The notes below the pieces were generated by a model. That model saw only the letters and a list, made by a program, of their open reading frames with translations. It made no database searches and was not told the DNA's origin. A stretch of 64,000 bases of DNA from Bacteroidales bacterium. Its GTDB lineage: Bacteria; Bacteroidota; Bacteroidia; Bacteroidales; F082. Positions 52,546 to 60,659 of this stretch are shown here, one piece after another. Position 1 is the stretch's first letter, and each line of letters begins with the position of its first letter. Location: positions 1 to 64,000 of the forward strand of contig JAFUAA010000027.1 in the NCBI GenBank assembly GCA_017460915.1. Reading direction: 5' to 3'. Both the position numbers and the translations under genes were made by a program.

Positions 52546-55083
52546 TCTCACCACCATGAACCGAGTATATCCAACTCGGCCGTCCTCGAATTCTACTTTC
52601 AGGAGGTAAGTCCCTTGCGAAAGCCCATCAAGATGCCAGGTCATAGTGTCGTTGTGGACTTCCTGGCAGCCCCTTTGGGTGCCTAGTAGGTCAAACAAAG
52701 TGACGGCCTTCATCATCGGGGCTTCAATGGTGATATACGCATTGGCCGGATTGGGATAAATCTTCACTTGCGGTTCGTTCCAGTCTTCGACATCCCAGCC
52801 GCTGAATTCCACATGAATTGAATGGTTGCCGTTGACGTTTCGGAAAGTGCGGGATTCCAAAGGACCTTCGTCCACGCCATCCACGATGACCTTACTCACC
52901 ACGCACCCGTTGTCGGGGATGATGGCAAAAGTCTTGTCCTCGCCTGGCTCCACAATGATTTCACCCTCGGGCGAGATGGTGCCATTGGCACTTGCCGAGG
53001 CGGTGATGGTGTAGAACAGCCCTTGCGAGAACACCGCTACAAGTGTCCTGTTGCGTTCTACAGTAAACGTATAATGGTTGTCGGAGGAAACCACGGCTCC
53101 ATTCTCCGTCCAACTCACGAAGGTGTAGGTCGGGTTGGCAATGGCAATCAAGGTGCAGGAAGTCCCTTCTTCATGGGTGCCGGCACCGATGACCGCGCCT
53201 GCGCTCGAAGGATCCAAACTCACCGTGACCGCGTAATTATTGACAATCTTGGCAAAATGCGCCACATAGACAGCGTTGCCGGTTACCGAGAAACTGAAGA
53301 TGGCCTCGGTTGAAACCGTGCTTCCGTCCCGTGTCCATTCGATGAACTCGTAGCCCACAGCAGCAATGGCGTTTAACGTACAGTCGTCTCCCAACTCGTA
53401 AGTGCCCCCACCCGAAACCGAGCCGCCCTCAATGGGTTCGGCCGTTGCGGTGATGGTGGCCTGGTTGGCGTTTTGCGTGAAGTGCGCCACGTATGTGTTA
53501 CTCTGAATAACGATGAAGCTATAGCTTGGTTCGGTTGAAACCACAAGGCCGTTTCTTGTCCAATGCTCGAACACGAAGCCCGAGCTGGGCATGGCACTCA
53601 ATATGCAGGTGCTTCCTTGCGTGTAGGTTCCTGCGCCCGAGATTGTACCTCCGTTGGAAGGTTCGGCAATGGCAGTGATGGTGTAATCGCTAGTACCATT
53701 GTCTGAAGCCTCAATGTTTACATAATCAATCTCCCAAGAAGGAGCTTCAATTGCATTGCTTGTGTAAACAAAGGCAAGGTAGAAAGTGTTGGATGTAATT
53801 TCGATATTTGCACGACCAGATTCCACCCATTCATAGTTGCCAGTTGAAAAACTGAAGGCATTGGTGATGTCAACCCATGAGTAATTGTTGGGTGTTCCAA
53901 CACCATTATAATTTGTGGAAACTAACACCTGAAGGTCAGGGCCTTCAAACTTTTTTGCTGTACGAAACTCAACAAACACATCTGAAAAACCTGTTTTGTT
54001 GATAGCAGGGCTGATTAACCAATCTTCATTTGGGTTGTATGTTTGATTGGCGTAACCATTCATGTTGGCATAGGTTATCCCTTGATATGATCCCTGATGC
54101 CAACTTTGATTACCAAGCACATCGTAGGTTGTGAATACGCCAAGATTATCATTAAATTCTTCAGATAACAAAACTGTTATATTTTCTGTTGTTGCATTAG
54201 CGGTTGGAAAGTTTCCGCCATTTTTATAGTTGATGTCTGCACCGCTATTGGTGTATGGGAAAATGGCAAAATGATATGTTGTGTTGCTGTTCAAACCACT
54301 AAAAGTTACAGTCTGCACACCATAGTTAACGTTTTTTGCCAATGCACCATCTGGAATGGGTATGCCGTCAATAGGGACGGAAATGCTGCCAACCGAGCCA
54401 ATCACCAAGTATTTATTAGGGAGTTGACCTCCAGTGGCATCATTCCATGTCAAAGTAATACTTAGTCCATTAACCGTTGCTGTAAAATTGTCGGGATAAT
54501 TAGTGGGTTCAGGAGCAGGTTGGGCATTGCCTTCGGCTTTGAAATAATAGATAGGAGCGGACACATTAGACGACTCCTTATAACAACTGAACAATGGCGA
54601 AGTATTGTTGTAACGCATATAACATTGCTCTATGCCACCGTTGCTAACAGGAATCAACCCTCCAGCATTACCGTCAGTAATAGTCCAGCGACCACCATCG
54701 TCAAATGTGCTTTGGATGCGAAGATAATTGCCGCCACCTGGAGCATAGAGATAGCCATTGTTAAGCGGATCAAAAATAGTCCAAGCACCAGTTGAACCGC
54801 CAAGGGTAAACTCATATGGTGCATCTTGTTGTAAAGGGTCGGTTGCTATAGTTGTAGTTATGATGCCGCCAATATTGTCAATAGTGATTGCATGACGATT
54901 ATTGCTTTTCTGGTAACCCATTGCATAGGCTTGGCTGTTTTCGTCAAGTCCAACGAGAATGTATTGTGCTCCTGCTTCAAGTTGAGAAGCTGAAGTAACC
55001 ATGGTATATGTGGTCTGAGCAAAGCCATTTGAGGCAATTAACAAACCAAACAATAAAGCAAGAAAGAATACTACTTTTTTCAT
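52543..55083 (-). CDS. Large secreted repeat protein with T9SS sorting domain
   Basis: 846 residues with signal peptide 1-22. Residues about 25-190 form an unrecognised N-terminal domain, 195-300 a fibronectin-like module and 305-460 a cleaved-adhesin/choice-of-anchor-like domain (FNDNLGVFTTYD). Three or four repeats of about 75 residues follow between 465 and 765, each with GG-ISGAGTY--GS-C-L-A and F--WT-NG, the divergent InlB B-repeat pattern. Residues 775-846 are a T9SS type A domain (IYPNPAN, LFDLLGTQ, GTYLLKV). It is probably a cell-surface adhesin or structural protein. It starts 24 bases after the lipoprotein gene stop, so one operon is likely. Confidence 0.85.
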   Translation of the reverse strand: MKKVVFFLALLFGLLIASNGFAQTTYTMVTSASQLEAGAQYILVGLDENSQAYAMGYQKSNNRHAITIDNIGGIITTTIATDPLQQDAPYEFTLGGSTGAWTIFDPLNNGYLYAPGGGNYLRIQSTFDDGGRWTITDGNAGGLIPVSNGGIEQCYMRYNNTSPLFSCYKESSNVSAPIYYFKAEGNAQPAPEPTNYPDNFTATVNGLSITLTWNDATGGQLPNKYLVIGSVGSISVPIDGIPIPDGALAKNVNYGVQTVTFSGLNSNTTYHFAIFPYTNSGADINYKNGGNFPTANATTENITVLLSEEFNDNLGVFTTYDVLGNQSWHQGSYQGITYANMNGYANQTYNPNEDWLISPAINKTGFSDVFVEFRTAKKFEGPDLQVLVSTNYNGVGTPNNYSWVDITNAFSFSTGNYEWVESGRANIEITSNTFYLAFVYTSNAIEAPSWEIDYVNIEASDNGTSDYTITAIAEPSNGGTISGAGTYTQGSTCILSAMPSSGFVFEHWTRNGLVVSTEPSYSFIVIQSNTYVAHFTQNANQATITATAEPIEGGSVSGGGTYELGDDCTLNAIAAVGYEFIEWTRDGSTVSTEAIFSFSVTGNAVYVAHFAKIVNNYAVTVSLDPSSAGAVIGAGTHEEGTSCTLIAIANPTYTFVSWTENGAVVSSDNHYTFTVERNRTLVAVFSQGLFYTITASASANGTISPEGEIIVEPGEDKTFAIIPDNGCVVSKVIVDGVDEGPLESRTFRNVNGNHSIHVEFSGWDVEDWNEPQVKIYPNPANAYITIEAPMMKAVTLFDLLGTQRGCQEVHNDTMTWHLDGLSQGTYLLKVEFEDGRVGYTRFMVVR

Positions 55084-55107
55084 TTTTGTTTTTGTATTTG
55101 TTTTAGA

Positions 55108-57099
55108 TTATTCCGCCTCACAAACCACCCTAACGCTCTGTCCATAGTATCGGAAATCGGTTTGGATGGACGAGAGGCTGGCGTTGTTGAAACCCAAAAG
55201 GTTGGCGTAGGAGGCGTTGCTGCAATAATAGCCGTTAGTCCCAGTGCCGCTTACCGAGGCTCCGGCACGGCTGCCTGCGGCGGGCAGAAACACGGCACCA
55301 GCGGCTTCCAGGTTGCTCCAAGTGGAGGACGAAATGACGTTGTCGCTGTAGGAGGCACTGTTGCTGTTGGCGTTGCTCAAGGTGTGGGTGCTTGCGCTCC
55401 AGTTGTCGGGCAGGACGATGAGGCCGTTTTTGCCTGCCACTTCCGCTTTGGCGTAGCGCAGGCCCGAGGCCGTGTTGCGGCTTTGCAGCAGATAGTTCCA
55501 TTCGTCTTTGGTCAAGGTGCGCCACACTCGCGTTTGGTTGCCGCCGTTGCTGATGGCGTTCACACCCCAGTCGGCCAAGCCCGTCTGGTCAAACAGATTG
55601 GCCGTGGCCGATCCGTAAGCCATATAGTCGTTGTAGTTTTGGCTCGTTGAATAGGGTTGGTAGCAGGCCGCTCCGTGGGAGAAATCGCTCGTGCCCCAAC
55701 CGAAGAGGTCAATCCAACCGCTGTTGCTTTGCGAGATGTTGGCATTGTCGTTGCCGATGTAGTCATACTGGTGGTTGGCAAAACGCCAAGTGTTCGTCGA
55801 GGCTTGGTATTGTAGGTTGCCTTTCGAGAAATACACTTTCTGGCTGGCACTTACCGAAAACTGGCCGCTCATGATACCCTCGGGAGGCTCGTTGCCATTG
55901 CCGCCATTATTGCCACCACCATTGCCATTGCCGCTTGAAGTGACCAAAGTCTCCACGAAGCGTACTGCAGCGTCTTTCAAAGGCTCAAAGTCACTGCCCA
56001 AAGAGGTTGTGCAATCCAACACCAGCATAATCAATGCACTGCTCCTTTCTTCGGTGACTTCGCTGGAGCTGCCTGGCACAAACTCGGTTTCGTGCTGCCA
56101 ATTCATGGTTGTTTGTTTCCACAATTGGAGTCGGTCGATGTCGGATTGTGAAATGGCCATGTTGTTAGGATAAGTCAGGTTGACGAACTCAAACCAATAA
56201 TAGGCTCCCGTTTGCGATACGGAGGTCATGCTATGTGCCCCGTCTGCAAAGCCGTGATAGCTGATGTTTTCCAATCTGCGAACATCAGCCCCTCTCTTGT
56301 AAGTGGCTTCGATGTATTTGGAGGAATTGCCAGCCGAAGAAGGATTGTCGAAGGTGAAACGAATGGTTTGACCTTCATCATAGCCTCCGGGTATTTTCAG
56401 CTTCAGGTTCACGGTTGTCGTTGACGAGTGTAACGCCTCGGCGATTTCTCTGAAACGTTGTAGTGCTTCGGCCATATTGGTCACTTCAAAGACATTGCTT
56501 GGGCTGCTGGCAAGCATTCTCAGGGTGGTGCTGAACTCGTTCATGTCAAAGTCATTGCCTCGCAATCCGATGGTATAAGCGTTCACTTCTTGGCCGTGGA
56601 TGCGTTCGCTCATGATTTTGTAATTTAGCGCAGCACGATAGGCGGAAGTGCTGCCATAACCTTCGGGGTTCAATTCGCTATTGCTGATCGACACGTTGTC
56701 GTTGCCGTCAGTGAAGGTCACCATGGCCACTTTGGTCAGTTTTGGTGGTTCGGGATAGGCTTGCAATTGTTTTAGGGCGGTATAGTCGGCATAATACAAT
56801 CCTGTCCCGAGGCCGGGTTGTAGATTTCCAATAAAAGCGTTAAAAGTGGGTTTCGTCGAACTGTTCAGCAAACTGATGTCCTTTTGGTACAGTTGTTCGT
56901 TGAACCCAATGATGCCGAGGTACATGCCTTCTTCGGTCGGCACGGTCGGGGTGGAACCGCCGCCGCCGTTGCCACCGCCGTTTTCACCTCCCTCGTTGTT
57001 CCCACCATTGTTGGGGTCGTCAGGTTTCTTGCATCCGGCGGCACAAACGACCGCCACCATTAGCATTAAGGCTGCTACGGCCTTCATGAGTTTTTGCAT
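55108..57099 (-). CDS. Surface lipoprotein with VWA-like regions and FISUMP-like C-terminal domain
   Basis: 663 residues. Signal peptide and lipobox CAAGC place the lipid-anchored Cys at residue 23, followed by a Gly/Asn linker. Residues about 58-225 look like a von Willebrand A domain (VAMVTFTDGNDN) lacking the usual DxSxS metal motif. A separate segment near 370 (IMLVLDCTTSLG) carries a DxTxS-like motif but no full domain after it. A second Gly/Asn linker precedes a C-terminal domain (about 430-663) with VYFSKGNLQYQ and LFGWGTS, resembling the paralogous-domain (FISUMP-like) proteins of gut Bacteroidota. It probably binds something at the surface. Coupled in order to the T9SS repeat protein. 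Confidence 0.75.
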   Translation of the reverse strand: MQKLMKAVAALMLMVAVVCAAGCKKPDDPNNGGNNEGGENGGGNGGGGSTPTVPTEEGMYLGIIGFNEQLYQKDISLLNSSTKPTFNAFIGNLQPGLGTGLYYADYTALKQLQAYPEPPKLTKVAMVTFTDGNDNVSISNSELNPEGYGSTSAYRAALNYKIMSERIHGQEVNAYTIGLRGNDFDMNEFSTTLRMLASSPSNVFEVTNMAEALQRFREIAEALHSSTTTVNLKLKIPGGYDEGQTIRFTFDNPSSAGNSSKYIEATYKRGADVRRLENISYHGFADGAHSMTSVSQTGAYYWFEFVNLTYPNNMAISQSDIDRLQLWKQTTMNWQHETEFVPGSSSEVTEERSSALIMLVLDCTTSLGSDFEPLKDAAVRFVETLVTSSGNGNGGGNNGGNGNEPPEGIMSGQFSVSASQKVYFSKGNLQYQASTNTWRFANHQYDYIGNDNANISQSNSGWIDLFGWGTSDFSHGAACYQPYSTSQNYNDYMAYGSATANLFDQTGLADWGVNAISNGGNQTRVWRTLTKDEWNYLLQSRNTASGLRYAKAEVAGKNGLIVLPDNWSASTHTLSNANSNSASYSDNVISSSTWSNLEAAGAVFLPAAGSRAGASVSGTGTNGYYCSNASYANLLGFNNASLSSIQTDFRYYGQSVRVVCEAE

Positions 57100-57175
57100 A
57101 TCTTTTGAGTTTTAAAGTGATTCGTCTTGCTTTTTGTTGGCCGACTCCTTTGCCAACCGATGCAACCCTCATTAA

Positions 57176-57432
57176 AACACAAAAGAAAAAGCGCGGGAGT
57201 CTAAAACTATTGCTTATCCCACCGCTTAGGCTCTCGCATTGCCCATCTATCGAGGATAAACAACGCCGATGCCCACGCTTCGAATATACCGTATAAAGTA
57301 TACACGAAACAATGTACGTCGAACATTGTCTTACCGTGCGATAGATTCTGAGTTTGCGAGATTCAAAGCGGTCGCAGATAAAACGTCAGTTCAACGTCTT
57401 TCCATTATGTCTGTCGTCCAAAAGGATGGATG
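57176..57432 (-). ncRNA. Candidate structured RNA or leader ahead of lipoprotein operon
   Basis: On the minus strand the transcript contains nested stems. GCGTGGG (57272-57278 complement) pairs with CCCGCGC (57191-57197). Inside it GTTGTTTATCC (57254-57264) pairs with GGATAAGCAAT (57209-57219) through 11 pairs, two of them wobbles. A T-rich tail (57176-57190) follows the outer stem. An upstream 7-bp hairpin lies at 57309-57329. The rest of the 430-base gap shows no reading frame. It could be a conditional terminator in a 330-base leader or a separate small RNA. No known family is claimed. Confidence 0.5.
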
Positions 57433-57438
57433 ACGGGG

Positions 57439-57446
57439 CAAAAATA
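57439..57446 (-). promoter_or_regulatory. -7 element ahead of the structured RNA
   Basis: Minus-strand TATTTTTG. The -33 region is weak. Transcription from here would give the lipoprotein gene a leader of about 330 bases. Confidence 0.45.
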
Positions 57447-57532
57447 GTAAGTTTTTGGATAGGTTGTGTGGTTTTTGGTGGAAAATTTTTGGGAAAACTA
57501 TCGGTTTCAACCTGTAATTTTGGAATTATGTT

Positions 57533-57540
57533 TACTTTTG
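57533..57540 (+). promoter_or_regulatory. -7 element of toxin-antitoxin operon
   Basis: TACTTTTG, 21 bases before the antitoxin ATG. Confidence 0.55.
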
Positions 57541-57561
57541 CCCAAAAATAAGAGCGTAGTC

Positions 57562-57801
57562 ATGACAGCAATGGAAATGAATGCGGAGCTTTTCCGCGAT
57601 TTGAGCGTCATCGCTGAGGATGAAGGGCTGATGAAGAAGGCCGTGAAGGCTTTGAGAAGAATTGCCGCCCAAAAACGAGCGATGGACGAGACGGAATATA
57701 TTATGTCTTCCCCGAGGATGGTTGAGATTCTCCGTGAGGGTGACGAAGAAATCGCCAAGGGAGATTTTCACACCATAGCCATTGAAGACTTATGGAAGTA
57801 G
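57562..57801 (+). CDS. Antitoxin of YoeB-type pair
   Basis: 79 residues from the ATG at 57562, which follows the promoter; longer frames start before it. It is acidic and helical (MTAMEMNAELFRDLSVIAEDEG), like the short antitoxins that pair with RelE-superfamily toxins in Bacteroidota. It overlaps the toxin gene by 10 bases, which enforces joint translation with the antitoxin first. Confidence 0.8.
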   Translation: MTAMEMNAELFRDLSVIAEDEGLMKKAVKALRRIAAQKRAMDETEYIMSSPRMVEILREGDEEIAKGDFHTIAIEDLWK

Positions 57802-58058
57802 TTTTGTTAAAACAAGCCAGAGAAGACCGAGACTATTGGATTAGTACGGGTAACAAGCGCATTATGCAGCGCATCACTGATTTGTTGAACGACATCCAAG
57901 AGCATCCTTTTACGGGTTTGGGGAAACCTGAGCCATTGAAAGGAGAGGCCGGGAAATGGAGCCGACGTATCACCGACGAACATCGTATGATTTATTCTAT
58001 CAATAGTGGGCGCATTTATATTTATGTGTTCTCATTGCGGTATCATTACGCAAAGTAG
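57792..58058 (+). CDS. yoeB: Txe/YoeB family toxin
   Basis: An 88-residue ribosome-dependent mRNA endonuclease of the RelE superfamily. Typical segments are DYWISTGNKRIMQRITDLLNDI, HPFTGLGKPEPLKG, WSRRITDEHRMIY and the C-terminal FSLRYHY with the His-Tyr pair. It converges on anmK, 1 base away. Confidence 0.92.
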   Translation: MEVVLLKQAREDRDYWISTGNKRIMQRITDLLNDIQEHPFTGLGKPEPLKGEAGKWSRRITDEHRMIYSINSGRIYIYVFSLRYHYAK

Positions 58059-58059
58059 T

Positions 58060-59139
58060 TCAAGTAGCTTTCCAAATCCGCCCGCTGCAGCTGTCGCTCT
58101 CAGCTCCTGTCACCGAAGCGAGCACATTCGTTTTGCCTTCCAAGCGGCGCAGACCGAGGAAAGCGAAAATCAGGGCTTCCTTGTAGTCGATGATTTGCTT
58201 GTCGGGGACGACCACCTCATGTTTGGTGCGGGCTTGCAGCCGTTCGATGAGGAACTTGTTCCTCGCACCGCCGCCCGTGACGAGAATCTTCCTTTTCGGC
58301 AACCAACTGATGGCCAAGGCAATCTGTAGGGCGATATGCTCGGTGAATGTCGCCAACATGTCAGGTACGGAGAGGGCACCTGAGCTTGTCGAAGGCTCCG
58401 TAACTAATAGGTCTTTCTGGTAAGTTTCAAAATACTCGCGCCCCATGGATTTTGGCGGCAGTTGCAGGAAAAACGGACTGTTGTTCAGTTTTTTCAGCAA
58501 GTCCATGTCGATTTTGCCGCTTCGGGCGAGGTCGCCGTCACGATCAAAATCCAGTCCTTTGAGTTGGGCGAGATAGTTGAGGGCTTGGTTGGCGATGCAG
58601 ATGTCGTAGGCGATGCGCTTGCCGTCCTCGTCGTAGGAGACGTTGGCGATGCCACCGATGTTGAGGCAAATCTCGTAGTCGCTGAAAAGCAATTGGTCGC
58701 CGATGGGCACCAACGGCGCGCCTTGACCGCCTTTGCCGACATCTTCGCTGCGGAAGTCGTTGACGACAGTGAAACCGCAAGCCTTGGCCAAGGCTTGTCC
58801 GTCGCCGATTTGCAAGGTGTAGTGCTCCTCGGGCTTGTGGAAAACGGTGTGTCCGTGCGAGGCCACGAAATCGGGCGTGACCTTGTGCTTTTGCGCAAAG
58901 GCCAGCACTTGTTCGCCAAGGTATTGGCCGTAGGCTTTGTCCAAATCCCCTAATTCATCTGGTTGCTTGAAGTAGGCTTCTGCAAGTTGCTTTTTCCATG
59001 TGTCGGGATAGGGAAAGGTCTCGGCTTCAAGGATTTGGAAGCGGTATTCCTCGTTTTCCTTGGTGAATCGGACGAGGGCGATGTCCAGCCCGTCTAACGA
59101 GCTGCCCGACATGAGGCCTATGGCGGTGGTTTCTTTCAT
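58060..59139 (-). CDS. anmK: Anhydro-N-acetylmuramic acid kinase
   Basis: 359 residues, opening with the family signature GLMSGSSLDGLDIALVRF. It phosphorylates and opens anhydroMurNAc during peptidoglycan recycling. Conserved parts include ASHGHTVFHKPEE and a late VTGGGARNKFLIERL. Around residues 246-256 the sequence EPSTSSGALS is encoded by a REP-like palindrome inserted in frame, in what should be a surface loop. MurF, another cell-wall enzyme, is encoded next on the same strand. Confidence 0.95.
   Translation of the reverse strand: MKETTAIGLMSGSSLDGLDIALVRFTKENEEYRFQILEAETFPYPDTWKKQLAEAYFKQPDELGDLDKAYGQYLGEQVLAFAQKHKVTPDFVASHGHTVFHKPEEHYTLQIGDGQALAKACGFTVVNDFRSEDVGKGGQGAPLVPIGDQLLFSDYEICLNIGGIANVSYDEDGKRIAYDICIANQALNYLAQLKGLDFDRDGDLARSGKIDMDLLKKLNNSPFFLQLPPKSMGREYFETYQKDLLVTEPSTSSGALSVPDMLATFTEHIALQIALAISWLPKRKILVTGGGARNKFLIERLQARTKHEVVVPDKQIIDYKEALIFAFLGLRRLEGKTNVLASVTGAESDSCSGRIWKAT
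58366..58402. repeat. REP-like palindromic repeat inside anmK
   Basis: The core CCTTCGACAAGCTCAGGTGCC (minus strand, 58375-58395) matches the arms of the repeat at 20133-20185. It is bracketed by the inverted pair TACGGAG (58366-58372) and CTCCGTA (58396-58402). It keeps the reading frame and adds about ten residues. Confidence 0.7.
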
Positions 59140-59189
59140 GGCGTTTATTCATTTTTCAACAGGAATGAGGCTTTCTCATCAAACTGTCA

Positions 59190-59267
59190 TTGTGGACTCG
59201 ATCCGCAATCTCCTGAACGCAAGGGTAATCCTTCTTGTTCAGGAGATGGCGGACGTTCCTCCGCCAT
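59190..59267. repeat. Double-hairpin repeat between murF and anmK
   Basis: A GTCATTGTGGACTCGATCCGCAATC-type palindrome precedes two perfect hairpins: CTCCTGAAC (59210-59218) with GTTCAGGAG (59237-59245), and ATGGCGGA (59246-59253) with TCCGCCAT (59260-59267). The 167-base gap has no gene. Confidence 0.65.
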
Positions 59268-59306
59268 GACGCTTAAAGGAGTAAGTGTCGCATTCCCAGT
59301 CTCGTG

Positions 59307-60590
59307 TCATAATAACGGTAACACTTTCTCCAACTGTATGCCTCTCGAGCCTTTTACCAAAATCGTTTTTCCGTCAATAGAGTGATTTTCAATGTATTGG
59401 CGCAAATCCTGAACCTTTTCGAAAGTATTCCAATCGGGATTTTCGTTGCAGGCGCTGAAGTTCGTCCCGACCAAAAAAGCCTTGCGGTAATTCAGTTCCT
59501 TCATTAAATTAAGGATGGCGCGGTGCTCTTTTTCGGAGTCTTGACCCAACTCGCGCATGTCGCCTAATATTAATAGGTGTCGCTCGCCGCAGATGTTGGC
59601 GAAGTTACGCAAGGCGGCTTGCATCGAAGTAGGGTTGGCGTTGTAGGCATCCATGATGATGCGATTCTTCTCGGTTTCAATTACTTGCGAGCGGCTGTTG
59701 GTGGGTGTGTAGGTTTCCAAGGCTTCAACGATTTCGTCCTCGTCAACCTTGAAATATTGTCCCACGGCGATGGCGGCAGCCACGTTCTCGAAGTTGTAGC
59801 TGCCCACCAAGTGGGTTTGTACCAACCGTTTCTTCCATTTCACGCTAAGATAAGGGTTGCACGAACATGGCGTCACAGGATAGTCGGCACCGCAATGGCA
59901 GCCATAGCTGATGCGCGACTGCTCTTGCGAGCGTTCCCAAAGGATGTCGTTGGCGCGGTTGACGAAAACGGCTTTCCCCTTGGCCTTGATGAAGCGGTAC
60001 AGTTCCGTCTTGGTGTTGATGACGCCTTCAAAGCTGCCAAAACCCTCCAAATGCGCTTTGCCGACGTTGGTGATGAGGCCAAAATCAGGCTCGGCAATTT
60101 GGCACAAGGTGTCGATTTCGCCCGGATGGTTGGCACCCATTTCCACCACCGCCATCTCGGTCTCGGGCTTGATACACAGCAAAGTGAGCGGCACGCCGAT
60201 GTGGTTGTTGAGATTACCTATCGTGTGGATGAGCTTGTATTTCTGCGCCAGTACCGCCGAGACGAGTTCCTTGGTGGTCGTCTTGCCGTTGGTGCCCGTG
60301 ATGCTGAGCACGGTGGCTTTCATCTGCTTGCGGTGGTGGTTGGCCAACTCCTGCAAGGCTTTCAGCGAGTTTTCAACCTTGACGATACGTGGATGCTTAG
60401 GCAAGTCTTGGCGGTCGGCGACGACGAGGCTGGCCACGCCTGCTTCGGCCACTTGCAGGGCGAAGTCGTTGGCGTCGAAGTTTTCGCCTTTAAGGGCGAA
60501 AAAGACGGCATCCTGCTCGATTTTGCGGCTGTCGGTCGAGACCTTGTAGGCCTTGGCAAATGCCTGATATATTGTTTCTATGGTGCTCAT
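59307..60590 (-). CDS. murF: UDP-MurNAc-tripeptide--D-Ala-D-Ala ligase
   Basis: A 427-residue Mur ligase that adds D-Ala-D-Ala to the peptidoglycan precursor. An N-terminal substrate domain is followed by the ATP loop SITGTNGKTTTKEL (near residue 95), HIGVPLTLL, VEMGANHPGEID and the C-terminal LGDMRELG. It lies downstream of gldJ on the same strand, after a terminator. Confidence 0.96.
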   Translation of the reverse strand: MSTIETIYQAFAKAYKVSTDSRKIEQDAVFFALKGENFDANDFALQVAEAGVASLVVADRQDLPKHPRIVKVENSLKALQELANHHRKQMKATVLSITGTNGKTTTKELVSAVLAQKYKLIHTIGNLNNHIGVPLTLLCIKPETEMAVVEMGANHPGEIDTLCQIAEPDFGLITNVGKAHLEGFGSFEGVINTKTELYRFIKAKGKAVFVNRANDILWERSQEQSRISYGCHCGADYPVTPCSCNPYLSVKWKKRLVQTHLVGSYNFENVAAAIAVGQYFKVDEDEIVEALETYTPTNSRSQVIETEKNRIIMDAYNANPTSMQAALRNFANICGERHLLILGDMRELGQDSEKEHRAILNLMKELNYRKAFLVGTNFSACNENPDWNTFEKVQDLRQYIENHSIDGKTILVKGSRGIQLEKVLPLL

Positions 60591-60601
60591 CTATGTATTG
60601 T

Positions 60602-60638
60602 TAATAAAAGAAGCCGCCTGAACAGGTCAAACGGCTTC
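60602..60638 (-). terminator. Terminator after gldJ
   Basis: On the minus strand GAAGCCG pairs with CGGCTTC around a 15-base loop, followed by TTTTATT. It falls between gldJ and murF. Confidence 0.65.
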
Positions 60639-60659
60639 AAGGTCATGAAAAACAAATTC

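Noticed and set aside
57120-57160. Ribosome-site-sequestering hairpin containing AAAGGAG
   Set aside because: It lies about 40 bases before the lipoprotein ATG, too far to be its binding site, and Bacteroidota rarely use such sites.
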